From positions 1 through 64,000 of the forward strand of contig NZ_WLZU01000004.1 in assembly GCF_009870755.1 (NCBI RefSeq): a stretch of 64,000 nucleotides of DNA. The letters run 5' to 3'. The notes under the pieces were generated by a model that saw only the letters and a program-made list of their open reading frames with translations, was not told the origin of the DNA and did no database searches. Both the position numbers and the translations under genes were made by a program. This document shows positions 54,484 through 63,525 of this stretch, one piece after another (the stretch's first letter is position 1; every line of letters begins with the position of its first letter). This DNA is from Streptococcus halichoeri. Its GTDB lineage: Bacteria; Bacillota; Bacilli; Lactobacillales; Streptococcaceae.

Positions 54484-57400
54484 TTATTGATAAACCGTTT
54501 TCACTGCTAGCTTTTGGAGGGCCTGCTCAACCTCTGGAGTGAGGGCCAAACCCTGCCCTGATAATTGAAGGGTTTCTTTTGTTTTTTTATAGTGCAAGAT
54601 GACAGGAACATTTCCTTTGTGTAAGGCAAGTAGTTGAGAAATAGCCGTATCGTTTGAGTGATCTTCTAGCAAAATCCACAATGCTTTTTCCTGTACAACT
54701 TCTATTCCTTGTAAGACAAGCTGCAGTTTTTGGTCCCGTTCTTTAACACGACCGCTTAAATAATAGAATCCCCCTTCTTTAAGAAGGTCCTTGACCTGCA
54801 TATAGGTATCAGGAAAAACGGTCACATCCATCTTGTGTTGGGTATCAAAGACTCGTAGAAATGCCATTTGTTGGCCGCTTGATTTTGTGCGAATAATCCG
54901 AATGAATTCGATCTGGACCAAAAGGGTAGCTTGCTGGTCTTTGCTCAACTGGCCAATCATTTGAAATGGCTTGTTGCTACGCTTTGCAATTGCTAATAAA
55001 GGATGATCACTTAAGCCAATCCCAATCACTTCTTGTTCCATCTGATATTTTTCTGTTGCCGAATAATCCTCAGTCTCAGTCCAGCTAAAGGAAGAATCCG
55101 CAAACAATGAGCCCAATTCATTTATAAAAATTAACAGTCCATCTAAATTACTTAACATTTTATGGCGATTGGCTTCAAAGCAATCAAAAAGTCCTGCTTT
55201 AATCAAAGGCTCCAAGATAGAGCGAACACGGTAATGCTCTGGCAAAGCAGACAAAAACGACTCAAGCGAGTCAAAAGGTCTGTGCTCAATAATCCAATAA
55301 GTTAAATCACGCGGAATAGCTTTGATATGTTTCATTCCTAAAAGGATCGTATCTTGCTTGAACATATCATGATAAGGAATAGTATTAATTGACAGACGAC
55401 CAACCTTAAATCCATTCTCTAAAGCATCAGCAATATAATCACTATTAGAATAGTTCATCATCACATCATAAAAAACGGCTGGATAATGAGCCTTAAAATA
55501 AGCCATCTGAAAGGCTAAAGCTGAATAGGCAAAGGCATGGCTTCGATTAAAGCCATATCCGGCAAACTTTACCATCCGGTCAAACAAAAAATGTGCCGTT
55601 TGTTCTGAGTGGCCCAATTGCAGAGCTCCTTGAACAAAAGCCTCTTGCATCTTTTGCATCTCCACCACATTTTTTTTAGACATGGCCCTGCGTAACAAAT
55701 CCGCGTGACCCAAGGTAAAGCCAGCAAAGACTTGAGCAATCTGCATGACCTGCTCCTGATAGAGCATGATCCCATAAGTCGGCTCTAAAATAGCCGCGAC
55801 AGCAGGATCAATCAAATCAACTGCTTCTTGTCCATTTCGCCGCTTAATGAAATTGGAAGTGTAATCACTTGCTCCTGGTCGATTCAGACTGGTAGTAGCG
55901 ACAACATCCTCAAAACGATGAGGTTTAATTCTGCGCAATAAATGAATCGCTCCTGTTTGTTCAAACTGAAAGATTCCCTTGGTATCTCCTCGTGCAAACA
56001 AAGCCAGAGTCTTTTGATCCTCCAGATCAATCGCTTCAATCTTAAGCTCTTGACCGTAGTCTTTGGCAACCTTTTCTTGCATCCGCTGGACAAAGGTCAA
56101 ATTGCGCAGACCCAAAAAATCCATTTTTAAGAGGCCGTTTGCTTCCACCGCAGCTGCATCATACTGGGTAATCATCATATCTTCGCCACGCTTAAGTGGA
56201 ATATAATCTGTTAGAAGTTGATCACTCATCACAATACCAGCTGCATGAATTGAAGTCTGACGCGGATTACCTTCAATTCGCTTGGCAATCGCAAAAGCTT
56301 TTTGATATTCTAGCTTACTATTAATGACCTGTCGAAAACTAATATTGCTCTCAAACACAGAAGCTAGACTTTCTTTAAACCCTATTTTTTTCGTTAATTG
56401 GGTAAGTTCATATTCAGGCACACCAAAGCGTTTAAACACATCGCGAATTGCTTGCTTGGGGCCAAAGGTTGAAAAGGTCACAATTTGTGCTGAATGCTCC
56501 ATACCATAACGATTGCGCACATAATGAAGAAACTCGGCGCGATAAACATCTGGTAAATCAATATCAATATCTGGCATGCTAAAACGTTCTTTATTTAAAA
56601 AACGCTCAAAGAGCAGATTATTTTTAACCGGATCAATTCCTGTAATGTCAAGCGCATAGGCTACCAAACTCCCTGCGGCAGAACCACGCCCCATCCCCAT
56701 ATAATAGCCCTTGCTACGACCAAAGCGAAGCAAATCCCAGACAATTAAGAAATAGTCATCAAATCCCATTTCTGAAATCACCTGCAGTTCGTTAGTTAAA
56801 CGGTCTTGATAAGGTTTTGTCCACAGTTTTTTGTCTTGCAAGCCTTGCGTAGTCAGCTCCAGTAATTCCTGCTGGGCTGGTTTTTCCATATTAAACCGCG
56901 GCAGTTTCAATTGCTGGTCAAATTCATAATGAATATCTGACACTAATGCTTCTAGATTGGCCAAAGCCTCTGGATAAGTTGCCGCAAAGGCTGCTGTCAT
57001 ATCGTGGCAACTTTTCAACTCAAGTCCTTGCTCAATCAAAGGCACATCCTTTAAGGAAATGTTTTCTTTGATTGCTTGCAAAACCTGCAAGGTTTCTCGC
57101 TCTTCCTCTTGAAAATAACGGACCTCTTGGAGGGCAATGAGTGGCCCTTGATAGTCATCTACCACTGTTTTGGGGGTAACACCCAGATAATAAGGCAAAG
57201 GAAAGGCTGACGCCTGTTGATACTGGTTAGCCGAAATAATGAAAGCGAGACCCTCTTGATAATTAACAACATCTGCTACTGACAAACGATCAGATAGCCG
57301 CAAAGTTGAAAGCTTCAGTAAATTTTTATAACCACGACTATTCTTAGCAATCATTTGCAAATTAAAAGAAGCATCCTGCTCAACCAAGGTTACTTCTAGC

Positions 57401-57588
57401 CCGAGAACAGGGCGCAGCTGAGCTTTTAGACAGGCCTGAATGAAGTGGTAAGCACCATAAAGATTGTCTTTGTCCATAATGCCAAGTGTTTGATAGCCTA
57501 AGGCCTTTGCCTGCAAAATATAAGTACGTAGGTCAATCAAACTATCCATAAACGTATAGACGGTTTTTGTATTTAGTTGTGCAAACAC
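54484..57588 (-). CDS. dnaE: DNA polymerase III alpha subunit DnaE
   Basis: This 1034-aa polymerase of the DnaE3 type acts in lagging-strand initiation alongside PolC in Firmicutes. It has an N-terminal PHP domain (1-about 200), the polymerase core with MPDIDIDLPD (catalytic Asp), HAAGIVMS, and a C-terminal helix-hairpin-helix and OB-fold region. The start is GTG at 57588: GGAGGAG lies 6 nt before it, and FAQLNTKTVYTF is conserved. It is divergent from the next regulator gene. Confidence 0.95.
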   Translation of the reverse strand: MFAQLNTKTVYTFMDSLIDLRTYILQAKALGYQTLGIMDKDNLYGAYHFIQACLKAQLRPVLGLEVTLVEQDASFNLQMIAKNSRGYKNLLKLSTLRLSDRLSVADVVNYQEGLAFIISANQYQQASAFPLPYYLGVTPKTVVDDYQGPLIALQEVRYFQEEERETLQVLQAIKENISLKDVPLIEQGLELKSCHDMTAAFAATYPEALANLEALVSDIHYEFDQQLKLPRFNMEKPAQQELLELTTQGLQDKKLWTKPYQDRLTNELQVISEMGFDDYFLIVWDLLRFGRSKGYYMGMGRGSAAGSLVAYALDITGIDPVKNNLLFERFLNKERFSMPDIDIDLPDVYRAEFLHYVRNRYGMEHSAQIVTFSTFGPKQAIRDVFKRFGVPEYELTQLTKKIGFKESLASVFESNISFRQVINSKLEYQKAFAIAKRIEGNPRQTSIHAAGIVMSDQLLTDYIPLKRGEDMMITQYDAAAVEANGLLKMDFLGLRNLTFVQRMQEKVAKDYGQELKIEAIDLEDQKTLALFARGDTKGIFQFEQTGAIHLLRRIKPHRFEDVVATTSLNRPGASDYTSNFIKRRNGQEAVDLIDPAVAAILEPTYGIMLYQEQVMQIAQVFAGFTLGHADLLRRAMSKKNVVEMQKMQEAFVQGALQLGHSEQTAHFLFDRMVKFAGYGFNRSHAFAYSALAFQMAYFKAHYPAVFYDVMMNYSNSDYIADALENGFKVGRLSINTIPYHDMFKQDTILLGMKHIKAIPRDLTYWIIEHRPFDSLESFLSALPEHYRVRSILEPLIKAGLFDCFEANRHKMLSNLDGLLIFINELGSLFADSSFSWTETEDYSATEKYQMEQEVIGIGLSDHPLLAIAKRSNKPFQMIGQLSKDQQATLLVQIEFIRIIRTKSSGQQMAFLRVFDTQHKMDVTVFPDTYMQVKDLLKEGGFYYLSGRVKERDQKLQLVLQGIEVVQEKALWILLEDHSNDTAISQLLALHKGNVPVILHYKKTKETLQLSGQGLALTPEVEQALQKLAVKTVYQ

Positions 57589-57701
57589 TAGATGCTCCTC
57601 CCACTAAAAAAACTGTTTTCTCTATTATACTATGAAATGCTTTGACCTGGGCGTTTTTTATGCTCTTCCAAAATGGAGTCAAAAACTTATCAGCCTTTTT
57701 C

Positions 57702-57730
57702 TTGACAATTAGACTTTTGTTCTGTATCAT
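57702..57730 (+). promoter_or_regulatory. promoter of the GntR-ABC operon
   Basis: TTGACA (57702-57707), a 17-bp spacer and TATCAT (57725-57730) lie about 38 bp before the regulator start. The following TTTACATAGTACA may be its own operator. Confidence 0.7.
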
Positions 57731-57768
57731 TTACATAGTACAATCAAATCTTTTTGAAAGGAGTCCAG

Positions 57769-58137
57769 ATGGCTTGGAAATTTGATGAAAAATCTCCCAT
57801 TTATGCGCAAATTGCAAACCACATTTTAATGCAAATTGTTAGCCAGGAAATTCAAAGTGGAGATCAACTGCCAACTGTTCGCGAATATGCAGAAACAGCC
57901 GGTGTCAATCCTAATACCATGCAACGTGCTTTCACCGAACTTGAACGCCAAGGCATTGTCTATTCTCAGCGCACCGCCGGGCGCTTTGTAACAGATAACC
58001 AAGATCTTATTGCTAGTAAGCGCCGAGAGCTAGCCCATCAAGAATTGGAAACTTTTACAAAGAACATGATCCGCATGGGCTACGAAAAAATGCAAATACT
58101 ACCAGTTCTTGAATCCTATTTAAAGGAGGTTAACTAA
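57769..58137 (+). CDS. GntR family regulator (YtrA subfamily)
   Basis: This 122-aa protein has an N-terminal GntR winged helix (about 5-70: IYAQIANHILMQIVSQEIQ, then PNTMQRAFTELERQG) and a short helical tail, as in the YtrA group. These regulators repress the ABC transporter operons in which they lie. The ATG at 57769 has AAAGGAG 5 nt upstream. Its stop is directly followed by the ATPase start, giving a coupled three-gene operon. Confidence 0.9.
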   Translation: MAWKFDEKSPIYAQIANHILMQIVSQEIQSGDQLPTVREYAETAGVNPNTMQRAFTELERQGIVYSQRTAGRFVTDNQDLIASKRRELAHQELETFTKNMIRMGYEKMQILPVLESYLKEVN

Positions 58138-58836
58138 ATGTCAAACTTATTGCAGCTCCACCACATTTCCAAAACGTATCATAAAAAACCGGTGATTGAT
58201 GACCTGACTCTGACGATTCCTTCAGGAAAGATTATCGGTTTATTAGGCCCAAACGGAAGTGGTAAAACAACCCTCATCAAAATGATTAACGGCCTCCTCC
58301 AACCTAATAAAGGAGACATTGTCATTGATGGTTTTCGTCCTTCCATTGATACCAAAAAAATCGTCTCTTATTTACCTGATACCAGTTACTTGCGTGAAGA
58401 AATGAAGCTTTCAGATATTATTGAATTTTTCGATGATTTTTATGAAGATTTCGACCGCACCCGTGCTCATAGTTTACTGCGTGACTTAAATCTTGATTTA
58501 AACGACTATCTAAAGAATCTCTCAAAAGGTAACAAAGAAAAGGTACAACTCATCTTAGTAATGAGTCGTAAAGCTAAACTTTATGTCCTTGATGAGCCAA
58601 TCGGTGGGGTTGATCCAGCCGCACGTGATTATATTTTACGAACAATTATTAATAATTACTGTGAGGAATCTTCTGTTTTAATTTCCACCCACTTGATCAC
58701 TGATATTGAACCCATCTTAGATGAAGTTATTTTCCTAAAAGATGGCAAAATTCTCCTTCAAGGCGGTACAGATGATTTACGCCAAGAATATCATTTATCC
58801 ATTGATGCCTTATTTAGAGAAAAATGTCGGATTTAG
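58138..58836 (+). CDS. ABC transporter ATP-binding protein
   Basis: This 232-aa ATPase has Walker A GPNGSGKTT, signature LSKGNKEK (a variant without the usual GGQ), Walker B LYVLDEPIGGVDP and an H-loop in ISTHLITDIE. It belongs to the YtrB/BcrA-like group that partners single permeases in efflux or stress response. It lies between the regulator and permease genes; the substrate is unknown. Confidence 0.9.
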   Translation: MSNLLQLHHISKTYHKKPVIDDLTLTIPSGKIIGLLGPNGSGKTTLIKMINGLLQPNKGDIVIDGFRPSIDTKKIVSYLPDTSYLREEMKLSDIIEFFDDFYEDFDRTRAHSLLRDLNLDLNDYLKNLSKGNKEKVQLILVMSRKAKLYVLDEPIGGVDPAARDYILRTIINNYCEESSVLISTHLITDIEPILDEVIFLKDGKILLQGGTDDLRQEYHLSIDALFREKCRI

Positions 58837-58845
58837 GAGGAAGTT

Positions 58846-59628
58846 ATGTTTGGAAAATTATTAAAGTATGAATTTAAGTCAATTGGTAAATGGTACTTTG
58901 CCTTAAACGCCGGAGTGATTGCTATTGCGGCTATCTTATCTTTCACCATTAAAATCTCAGCTGCTTCAACCTTCTCAGGTGACAATATTTTTACTAAAAT
59001 TATTCCTTTCACGCTGATTTTAACCTTTGGTGCCTTAATTGCTGGCTCATTACTGGCTACCTTATTAATCATTATCAATCGCTTCAATAAAAATCTCTTT
59101 GGTCGTGAAGGGTATTTGACCATGACCCTACCGGTATCTGAGCATCAATTAATTCTCTCAAAATTCATCACATCTTTTGTATGCAGTCTGTTTAACAGCA
59201 TCGTCTTATGCTTAGCAATCTTTATCCTGATCATTCCTCAAGTCAGCTGGAACAGCTTTCTCAAACAGTTCAACCAGCTGATGTCTCAGGTTGCCAGTCA
59301 TTATGATGTCGTCCTTGGTTTATTGCTCTACTTCCTAATTGGTAGTATCTATGCGATTTTGTTAATTTACTTAGCCATTTCCATCGGGCAACTTTTTGCT
59401 AATCACAGAGGACTCAAAGGCATTATCGCTTATGCCGCCATCAGCATTGCTACTAGTGCTTTGTTGTCTTATTTAAATACCAACGTTTTCCACTTTAATG
59501 GTCATGAAGTTGATTATCTCTTGGAAAGCAATTTCTATTGGATTACCATTATTGAGCAAGCGATTTTAATAGGGATTGTCTATTTCAGTACCCACTTCAT
59601 CCTTAAAAATAAACTTAATTTGCAATAA
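58846..59628 (+). CDS. ABC transporter permease (YtrC-like)
   Basis: This 260-aa membrane protein has six hydrophobic segments, with an N-terminal LKYEFKSIGKWYFALNAG opening common in ABC-2-like permeases. AGGAGG lies 6 nt before the start. It completes the GntR-ATPase-permease operon, which is conserved next to dnaE in several streptococci. Confidence 0.85.
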   Translation: MFGKLLKYEFKSIGKWYFALNAGVIAIAAILSFTIKISAASTFSGDNIFTKIIPFTLILTFGALIAGSLLATLLIIINRFNKNLFGREGYLTMTLPVSEHQLILSKFITSFVCSLFNSIVLCLAIFILIIPQVSWNSFLKQFNQLMSQVASHYDVVLGLLLYFLIGSIYAILLIYLAISIGQLFANHRGLKGIIAYAAISIATSALLSYLNTNVFHFNGHEVDYLLESNFYWITIIEQAILIGIVYFSTHFILKNKLNLQ

Positions 59629-59631
59629 TTT

Positions 59632-59661
59632 AAAAAGCTTGGACAATGTGCCAAGCTTTTT
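59632..59661. terminator. bidirectional terminator between converging genes
   Basis: AAAAAGCTTGG (59632-59642) pairs with CCAAGCTTTTT (59651-59661). It overlaps the stop of the next minus-strand gene and serves both. Confidence 0.85.
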
Positions 59662-60271
59662 AATGATGTAGCCATTTAAGTAAGTCCCCACCAAAAATCA
59701 GTAGGTAACTATAACTAATAATTGAAATTGGTTTTGAAAGTAAAATAATAATCAAAAAACGCTTAAAGCTCATTCGCGTCAAACCTGTCAACATGACCAT
59801 CAAATCGGCCGGTGATACGGGCGAAGCCATACAAAATATGAAGAATCTTTCATAACCCTTAGTGTCAAGCCTTTGTTCGTATTTCTGAAACGTCTTTTGA
59901 TCAACAAATAATAGAATAAACTTGACTCCGTAGACACGAACAAGTTCAAATAGAATAATACTACCTACAATAATCCCCACATAATTGTAAATAAACCCTT
60001 CAACTGGGCCAAAGATAACAAAACCAGCGACCGTGGTCAGGCCACCAGGTATAACAGGGAAGATGATTTGAAAAATTTGGACAACAATAAAAATAAATGG
60101 TCCCCAGAAATGGTAGCGAAGAATAAAGTGCTTTAAAGCATTCGTATCACTCAGTAAGCCTTTTTTATAAAGCCAAAAAGCTGTAATAAAAGAAGCAATC
60201 AGGGCAAGAATGCCTAGAAGTTTGAAAGTTTTCTGAAAGAAAACATAGTATCTTGAATTGTCATTATTCAT
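59660..60271 (-). CDS. TVP38/TMEM64 family membrane protein
   Basis: This 203-aa DedA-superfamily protein has about five hydrophobic segments and the conserved central region FPVIPGGLTTVAGFVIFGPVEGFIYNYVG and GRVYG-like motif (here VRVYGVK). Members are linked to lipid scrambling and envelope maintenance. No ribosome site precedes the ATG at 60271. The extended -10 of its promoter ends 6 nt before the ATG, so the mRNA probably begins with the start codon. Confidence 0.85.
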   Translation of the reverse strand: MNNDNSRYYVFFQKTFKLLGILALIASFITAFWLYKKGLLSDTNALKHFILRYHFWGPFIFIVVQIFQIIFPVIPGGLTTVAGFVIFGPVEGFIYNYVGIIVGSIILFELVRVYGVKFILLFVDQKTFQKYEQRLDTKGYERFFIFCMASPVSPADLMVMLTGLTRMSFKRFLIIILLSKPISIISYSYLLIFGGDLLKWLHH

Positions 60272-60277
60272 ACTGTT

Positions 60278-60329
60278 ATCATAGCACAAGAAAGCTTTTT
60301 TTGCTATTTAAAATAAAAACTGGTATAAT
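60278..60329. promoter_or_regulatory. back-to-back promoters of the TVP38 gene and ssrA
   Basis: Plus strand: TTGCTA (60301-60306), a 17-bp spacer and extended -10 TGGTATAAT (60321-60329) for ssrA. Minus strand: extended -10 TGCTATGAT (60286-60278) for the TVP38 gene, with its -35 position, 17 bp away, falling on the same hexamer 60301-60306 (TAGCAA). The two polymerases cannot both occupy this site. Confidence 0.7.
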
Positions 60330-60360
60330 TACAGATGGAGAGAGAACTCTTTATTTTATG

Positions 60361-60706
60361 GGGTTGTTACGGATTCGACAGGCATTATGAGACATATTTT
60401 GCGACTCATCGGCAGATGTAAAAGTGCCAGTTAAATATAACTGCAAAAAATACAAACACTTACGCATTAGCTGCCTAAAAACCAGCTAGCGTGACGCTTA
60501 CAAAATTGCTTGTGTTTTGCTAAGCGTCTTAAATCAGCAAGCTACGGTTAAGGAATTGTCTAGTTTCTTAACAAGAGATTGATAGACTCGCACGTGGTTG
60601 ATTTGAGTTATGTGTCCACCTCGTTGTTAAACTAAGACATAACCTATGGTTGTAGACAAATATGTTGGCAGATGTTTGGACGTGGGTTCGACTCCCACCA
60701 GCTCCA
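60361..60706 (+). ncRNA. ssrA: transfer-messenger RNA
   Basis: The tRNA-like ends pair: GGGGTTG at the 5' end with CAGCTCC (60699-60705), and GGTTCGACTCCCACC is the T arm. The tag frame begins at GCA 60443 and reads AKNTNTYALAA then TAA at 60478. Pseudoknot-rich sequence fills the middle. CCA is not encoded. It rescues stalled ribosomes and marks the products for proteolysis. The 3' end is a common integration target for mobile elements. Confidence 0.97.
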
Positions 60707-60713
60707 TCAATAC

Positions 60714-60828
60714 TTACCGTAACTTTCTATAAGTTCTTAAAACCTTGTTAAATCAAGGTTTTTTCTTTTTGGCTTGTTCATGAGTTACCGTAACTTTCTA
60801 TATTATTGAGACCCAAATTGAGACCCAA
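60714..60828. repeat. direct repeats after ssrA, possible integration scar
   Basis: TTACCGTAACTTTCTATA occurs at 60714-60731 and 60785-60802. ATTGAGACCCAA occurs twice in a row at 60805-60828. They begin 8 bp past the ssrA 3' end. On the minus strand the second repeat pair is open and reads VFGSQFGSQ followed by a stop, as at the end of a coding sequence, but no gene body is left. Direct repeats of this kind flank attachment sites as arm sites. Confidence 0.5.
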
Positions 60829-60942
60829 AAACTATTTTTAAAACTTTTTAAAATCTTTTTTCATTTAATACAGCTCAATTCTCTCAAAACCTCTTCCACA
60901 ACTTCCATTGACTGTATCATAATAAAGTAAAACACAAAAAAC

Positions 60943-60962
60943 GCCCAGAAATTAATCTGAGC
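60943..60962 (-). terminator. hairpin after the ssrA repeats
   Basis: GCCCAGA (60943-60949) pairs with TCTGAGC (60956-60962); wobble pairing makes it stronger on the minus strand, where six T follow. It has no gene to end on either strand. The rest of 60980-61100 shows nothing. Confidence 0.45.
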
Positions 60963-61104
60963 GGTTTTGTTTTATCTCGGAGCTTTACCTCCTATTTTCT
61001 GTAAAGAAAAAAGTTTCTAGGAAAAAGTTTCATTAAATTTAATCTTATCATCTCATAGCACCCATAAGAATAGGAATACGCTAATAATAAAAGGGTATAA
61101 TTGG

Positions 61105-61173
61105 AATTAAGTGTGGTATATTTTAACTTATACTTAATTATTAATTGACAGCTATGTCTTTCTGATATATAAT
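61105..61173 (+). promoter_or_regulatory. consensus promoter and upstream dyad of the OPA transporter
   Basis: TTGACA (61145-61150), a 17-bp spacer and TATAAT (61168-61173) match the vegetative consensus exactly. Upstream, AATTAAGT (61105-61112) and ACTTAATT (61132-61139) form an inverted repeat 19 bp apart, possibly a regulator site. Confidence 0.65.
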
Positions 61174-61204
61174 TAACACGATTAAAATTAGAAAGGTTAA
61201 CTTT

Positions 61205-62587
61205 ATGTTAAAAAAATTACTAGCGCCGCCAGAAAAACGGCCACGTTTATCTGAAGCCGAAATCAAACGTAAGTATCCTCGGTATCGTATTCAAGTTCTC
61301 ATTTCTATATTCATTGGATATATGGGATACTATTTCGTGCGCAATACAACTTCAATTCTATCAGGCATTCTTAATATGTCTGCAACGGAAATCGGAATTA
61401 TCACGTGTGCTAGTTATATTGCCTACGGTCTCTCTAAATTTATCTCAGGTTTAATCTCAGATGAATCAAATTCTAAGGTCTTTTTGCCCATTGGCCTTTT
61501 CCTTACAGGTTTGGTCAATGTCTTGATTGGGGTTATTCCTTCTGTCATTACTAGTATCTGGCTTTTCACCATCATGTATCTGATTAATGGATGGTTACAA
61601 GGTATGGGCTACCCGCCTGGAGCACGTACGCTAGTTTACTGGTACGATAATAAAGAGAGGATCAAATTTGCGACCATCTGGAACTTATCCCATAATGTTG
61701 GGGGAGCGATCGCACCAATCTTAACTGGTATTGGTTTAGCACTTGCTGGAAACAACGCTCTTGACCAAGCCCGTGCAGCCTACTGGTTCCCAGGTGCTAT
61801 TGCCTGTCTCTTAGCAGTTGTCGTTTATTTTCTTCAAGAAGATACACCCGAATCTGTTGGTCTACCTCCAATTGAAGAATACCACAATCAATACCCTAAT
61901 GACGAAGCCACTGAATCTTCCCAAGCAACCACTGAAGATTTAAGCATGGGTAAAATTATTAAAAACTATATTTTGCCCAATACTAAACTAATGTGGGCTT
62001 CCTTATATTCCATCTTTGTGTATATTCTACGCTATGGTATTGTTTCTTGGACACCTAAATTCCTAGCTACAAGTGTTGAACAAGGTGGTAAGGGAATTAC
62101 TGCTACTGCGGGTATGGGCGGCTTCTCACTTTTTGAAATCGGTGGTATCATCGGAATGTTAACAGCAGGCTATCTGTCAGCTAAGCTATTTAAAAATTCT
62201 AAACCATTGACTAACGTTGCCTTTTTAATTATTGCCATCTTATTACTAATTGCTTATTGGTTTGTTCCAGCAGGTCCACAATACATGATGTTAGACTTTA
62301 TCATTTTAATCGGTCTAGGTGCCGCAATCTATGGCCCTGTCATGATGGTTGGTTTATATGCAATGGAGCTGGTGCCTAAAGTAGCAGCCGGCGCCGCTTC
62401 AGGTCTCACTGGTACCTTTAGTTATGTTGGAGGGGCAACTATTGCAACCTTAGCCATTGGTATTATCATTGATAACTTTGGTTGGGGCGTTGCCTTTGTC
62501 ATCTTTGGCATTTCTGGAGTTGCTGCCATTATCTGTACTCTGCTCTCTCGTGATAAGAGTTTGGAATACTGGGAAGAAAAGGGCTAA
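61205..62587 (+). CDS. organophosphate:phosphate antiporter (GlpT/UhpT-like)
   Basis: This 460-aa MFS transporter of the OPA family has twelve membrane segments and two halves of six. The opening resembles Bacillus GlpT (RYRIQVLISIFIGYMGYYFVRN, with Arg in the substrate path), and it has NGWLQGMGYPPGARTL and WNLSHNVGGAIAPIL. Sugar phosphate (hexose-6-phosphate) or glycerol-3-phosphate is taken up in exchange for phosphate; the motif is a mix of both types. AAAGG precedes the start. The gene stands alone with a strong promoter; no uhpABC-like regulator is near. Confidence 0.85.
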   Translation: MLKKLLAPPEKRPRLSEAEIKRKYPRYRIQVLISIFIGYMGYYFVRNTTSILSGILNMSATEIGIITCASYIAYGLSKFISGLISDESNSKVFLPIGLFLTGLVNVLIGVIPSVITSIWLFTIMYLINGWLQGMGYPPGARTLVYWYDNKERIKFATIWNLSHNVGGAIAPILTGIGLALAGNNALDQARAAYWFPGAIACLLAVVVYFLQEDTPESVGLPPIEEYHNQYPNDEATESSQATTEDLSMGKIIKNYILPNTKLMWASLYSIFVYILRYGIVSWTPKFLATSVEQGGKGITATAGMGGFSLFEIGGIIGMLTAGYLSAKLFKNSKPLTNVAFLIIAILLLIAYWFVPAGPQYMMLDFIILIGLGAAIYGPVMMVGLYAMELVPKVAAGAASGLTGTFSYVGGATIATLAIGIIIDNFGWGVAFVIFGISGVAAIICTLLSRDKSLEYWEEKG

Positions 62588-62625
62588 CAACAGATAAGTT
62601 AAAGGCTTAACAAGCCAGCTAGCTA

Positions 62626-62656
62626 GAGGAGGAGAAAACTAATCTCCTCCTCTTTT
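62626..62656 (+). terminator. terminator of the OPA transporter gene
   Basis: GAGGAGGAGA (62626-62635) pairs with TCTCCTCCTC (62643-62652), followed by TTTT. It is 38 bp past the stop. Confidence 0.85.
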
Positions 62657-62757
62657 AACGTGTCAAAAATGAGTCTGTTACTGTTTACCCTACTTCTTAT
62701 CAAACAAAACAGTTAAATGAACAAAAGACTCAAAAGATTCTTCATAAGTCATCAAAA

Positions 62758-62795
62758 AACCGGAGACTTAACTATTTAGGACGCCGGTTCTTTTT
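62758..62795 (+). terminator. second plus-strand terminator
   Basis: AACCGG (62758-62763) pairs with CCGGTT (62784-62789), followed by CTTTTT. No coding frame lies in the 100 bp before it; it may back up the first terminator. The stretch 62796-63003 is without a gene; a 28-codon minus-strand open piece (ending TYPEWQC) is unassigned. Confidence 0.45.
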
Positions 62796-63003
62796 ATTGT
62801 GGCTCTCTAATCGTAGACATGAGTACCTCATTATTTAGCATTTAGCTACTGCCTAAAAGTAATGCAAATTAACTTTGCTCTTAAGCTCATTGTTTGGCCT
62901 CTCCATTACAGCTAACTTGGTGCCTTTATTAACTTTTAGCATTGCCACTCCGGATAGGTTAAGGCATGAACTTCTATTTCCCTATCACCAATCTGATAGG
63001 ATA

Positions 63004-63318
63004 AACGGTTGATAAAAAGGTTTCAGCATTTATATGCCCCTAAAAATGACCAGCACTGTGCCATGGTACCGAGGTTGTCCGCAGCCGACCAGATATTTCC
63101 TCTAAGACATCTTTTACCTTAGCAACAGTATGCTTAAATGAACTAGAGTTTCGCACTGAGGCAGTCATAAAAGGTTCATCTTGAGGCATATCATTTTGGT
63201 GCCACCCTAAATGCTCATCCACAAGTTGATTTAACATATTTTTATACAAATTACCATTCTCAGCTTTGTCACCTATAAAAAGGGCATGTACATTCATCTC
63301 ATTATTGGTTACTATCAT
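63004..63318 (-). pseudogene. tyrosine decarboxylase, N-terminal remnant
   Basis: The 92-codon frame reads [18 protein letters not shown], then [18 protein letters not shown] and [15 protein letters not shown], strongly like the first 100 residues of PLP-dependent tyrosine decarboxylases of enterococci and lactobacilli, which have about 620 aa. At the position of the conserved Trp of GHxWGHMN the codon is TAG (63040-63042). After it the frame resumes with GHINAETFLSTV for about 12 codons and then diverges. The rest of the gene and the tyrosine/tyramine antiporter are missing. Confidence 0.85.
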
Positions 63319-63525
63319 TCTCCTTCTTTCTTTGCTTAAAGCTTTTACTTCTTTCGTTGAAATAAATTGTAAATAAAGAAATACCGCTGTTATCGCAAAA
63401 ACAACGTGTGCGAAGTCAATTAACTGATAAAGTCGGGAAACAAGCCCATGCTAAATTTCTTCTTGCTCATATCATGCTTACATTATGATATAATAAAAAG
63501 AATCAATAATTTCTAAGGATCTGTC
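63319..63525. other. intergenic with promoter for the lipoprotein gene
   Basis: TATAAT near 63489-63494, preceded by TTGCTC about 20 bp upstream, is a likely promoter for the plus-strand lipoprotein. Nothing else is seen in these 200 bp. Confidence 0.4.
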
